A stretch of 64,000 bases of DNA from Schistosoma haematobium (taxonomy: Eukaryota; Platyhelminthes; Trematoda; Strigeidida; Schistosomatidae): the NCBI RefSeq assembly GCF_000699445.3, contig NC_067196.1, forward strand, positions 2,604,001 through 2,668,000, written 5' to 3'. The notes beneath the pieces were generated by a model that was given only the letters and a program-made list of their open reading frames with translations, had not been told where the DNA came from and ran no database searches. Made by a program: the position numbers and the translations under genes. Shown one piece after another: positions 63,227 through 64,000 of this stretch. Numbering within the stretch: the stretch's first letter is position 1; each line of letters opens with the position of its first letter.

Positions 63227-63277
63227 TTTGGTGCTACATACTACTTATATCTGTCAATATAAGTAGTATACACCAAA
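63227..63277. repeat. Long hairpin (inverted repeat)
   Basis: Outer arms TTTGGTG/CACCAAA (63,227-63,233 and 63,271-63,277) enclose a perfect 13-bp inner stem (63,238-63,250 with 63,257-63,269) and a 6-base loop CTGTCA. A bulge of a few bases separates the two stems. There is no T-run or other sign of a defined function. It could be a transposon-end remnant or a structured RNA. Confidence 0.85.
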
Positions 63278-63433
63278 CAAGAATATCACATTGTGAATAA
63301 TTATCATACTCAATTAAATTATTATTATCATAAATAAATTATTCCATTAGAAAACAAAATTAACATTATATTATATGGCAAGACTACTTTATGAAAATTT
63401 ATGCTCAAAAGATAATGAACAAACATTGTCACC

Positions 63434-63803
63434 TGTAATGATCTTGTAACGTGGTGTCCAGTCGCAGTTGACTATGAACACCGTTACAGAGAAACACGTG
63501 CCAAATAAATCCATAAGATCCCTGAGAAGCCAAATATCAGAAGACAGTTTATGGGACAAATCGAGATATATTCGCTGGCGATCTCGTGGTGTCGAAAGGA
63601 TACCGAGATCGTGTCAGGATACAAGCTTGGTTACAGAACGTAACCGAATTCGCGCGAGGTCACAATCAAAGTGTGTGAATAATGAGTGTTTTTTAGCACA
63701 GTTAAACAAAAGCACATTAAAACAGTCACTGGTACAATTTGTTATAATAATAATTGTTTTCATCAAATCAATCGTATTCTCATGATAAAAGTCAGTCACT
63801 ACA
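63434..63803 (-). mobile_element. Solo-LTR-like element, family 2, copy 2 (minus)
   Basis: On the minus strand it starts TGTAGTGACTGACTTTTATC and ends CATTACA, so the ends form a short inverted repeat (TGTARTGA). It is the reverse partner of 62,313-62,722 and carries the same GGTTAC/GTAACC hairpin (about 63,631-63,647). Flanks do not match, so the target duplication is decayed or the limits are slightly off. LTR identity is inferred from the ends, size and two-copy pattern. Confidence 0.6.
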
Positions 63804-63892
63804 ATCTTAAACATTGAAATTACTATATGATATCCACAAAAAACTCCTTCAGACATTGATCACTATGTGCTCATTAGTGACTGGCTTCAAGA

Positions 63893-64000
63893 TCCAGGCA
63901 CCAAATAGATATGCTCCACATAAATCATCCTATTTGTGTGGGGGTTTGAATACTGCCCGGACACTAAAATCAAAGCATATAGTTTTCTTAAGAAGCCACA
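63893..64000 (-). mobile_element. LINE-derived short repeat, 3' part (copy g), cut by window end
   Basis: Reverse copy of the ~480-bp family: 'aggcaccaaatagatatgc', 'gaatactgcccggacac' and 'tagttttcttaagaagcc'. The AT-rich tail at the left is degraded, and the rest continues beyond the window. Confidence 0.7.

Overview
The window looks like nuclear DNA of a blood fluke (Schistosoma or a close relative). It is AT-rich, has spliced genes with poly-Asn/His/Ser runs, and is full of schistosome-type retroelements: RTE-clade LINEs (SR2/Perere-3-like), CR1-like LINEs, solo-LTR-like elements and tRNA-like SINEs carrying remnants of hammerhead ribozymes (the Sm-alpha type). No bacterial-type genes, CRISPR arrays, tRNA genes or rRNA genes were seen. 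The species cannot be fixed from the sequence alone.

Layout. (1) 1-10,300: a retroelement graveyard. It holds a nearly intact RTE-clade LINE (457-3682, minus strand, one in-frame stop), two copies of one solo-LTR-like element facing each other (3704-4212 and 5064-5575; the second sits inside a SINE with a clean 5-bp target duplication), two SINE families with decayed hammerhead ribozymes, and several copies of a ~480-bp LINE-derived short repeat. (2) 10,296-17,873: the last three exons of a plus-strand gene for a single-pass membrane protein. The reading frame is consistent across both introns, and the introns are stuffed with LINE fragments. (3) 17,874-21,151: mostly featureless AT-rich DNA, one more short repeat, and a possible broken minus-strand exon at the edge of the next region. 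(4) 21,152-52,883: a tandem array of about 17 full monomers of ~1.69 kb, with truncated edge units. The monomer is very poor in G on the plus strand, and point variants accumulate stepwise from left to right. One monomer is split by a LINE derivative (27,060-28,915) flanked by a perfect 14-bp target duplication. (5) 52,884-64,000: three decayed CR1-like LINE copies, a second inverted pair of LTR-like elements (62,313-62,722 and 63,434-63,803) with a long hairpin between them, and a short LINE-derived repeat cut by the window end.

The only well-supported host gene is the three-exon membrane-protein gene. Everything else is mobile or repetitive DNA. The most informative relationships are: the element in the array shows that the ~480-bp repeats are a LINE 5' region joined directly to the LINE 3' tail; two separate SINE families each keep a hammerhead-like segment with a short palindromic stem III; and the satellite array keeps a readable record of its own expansion and of local conversion.
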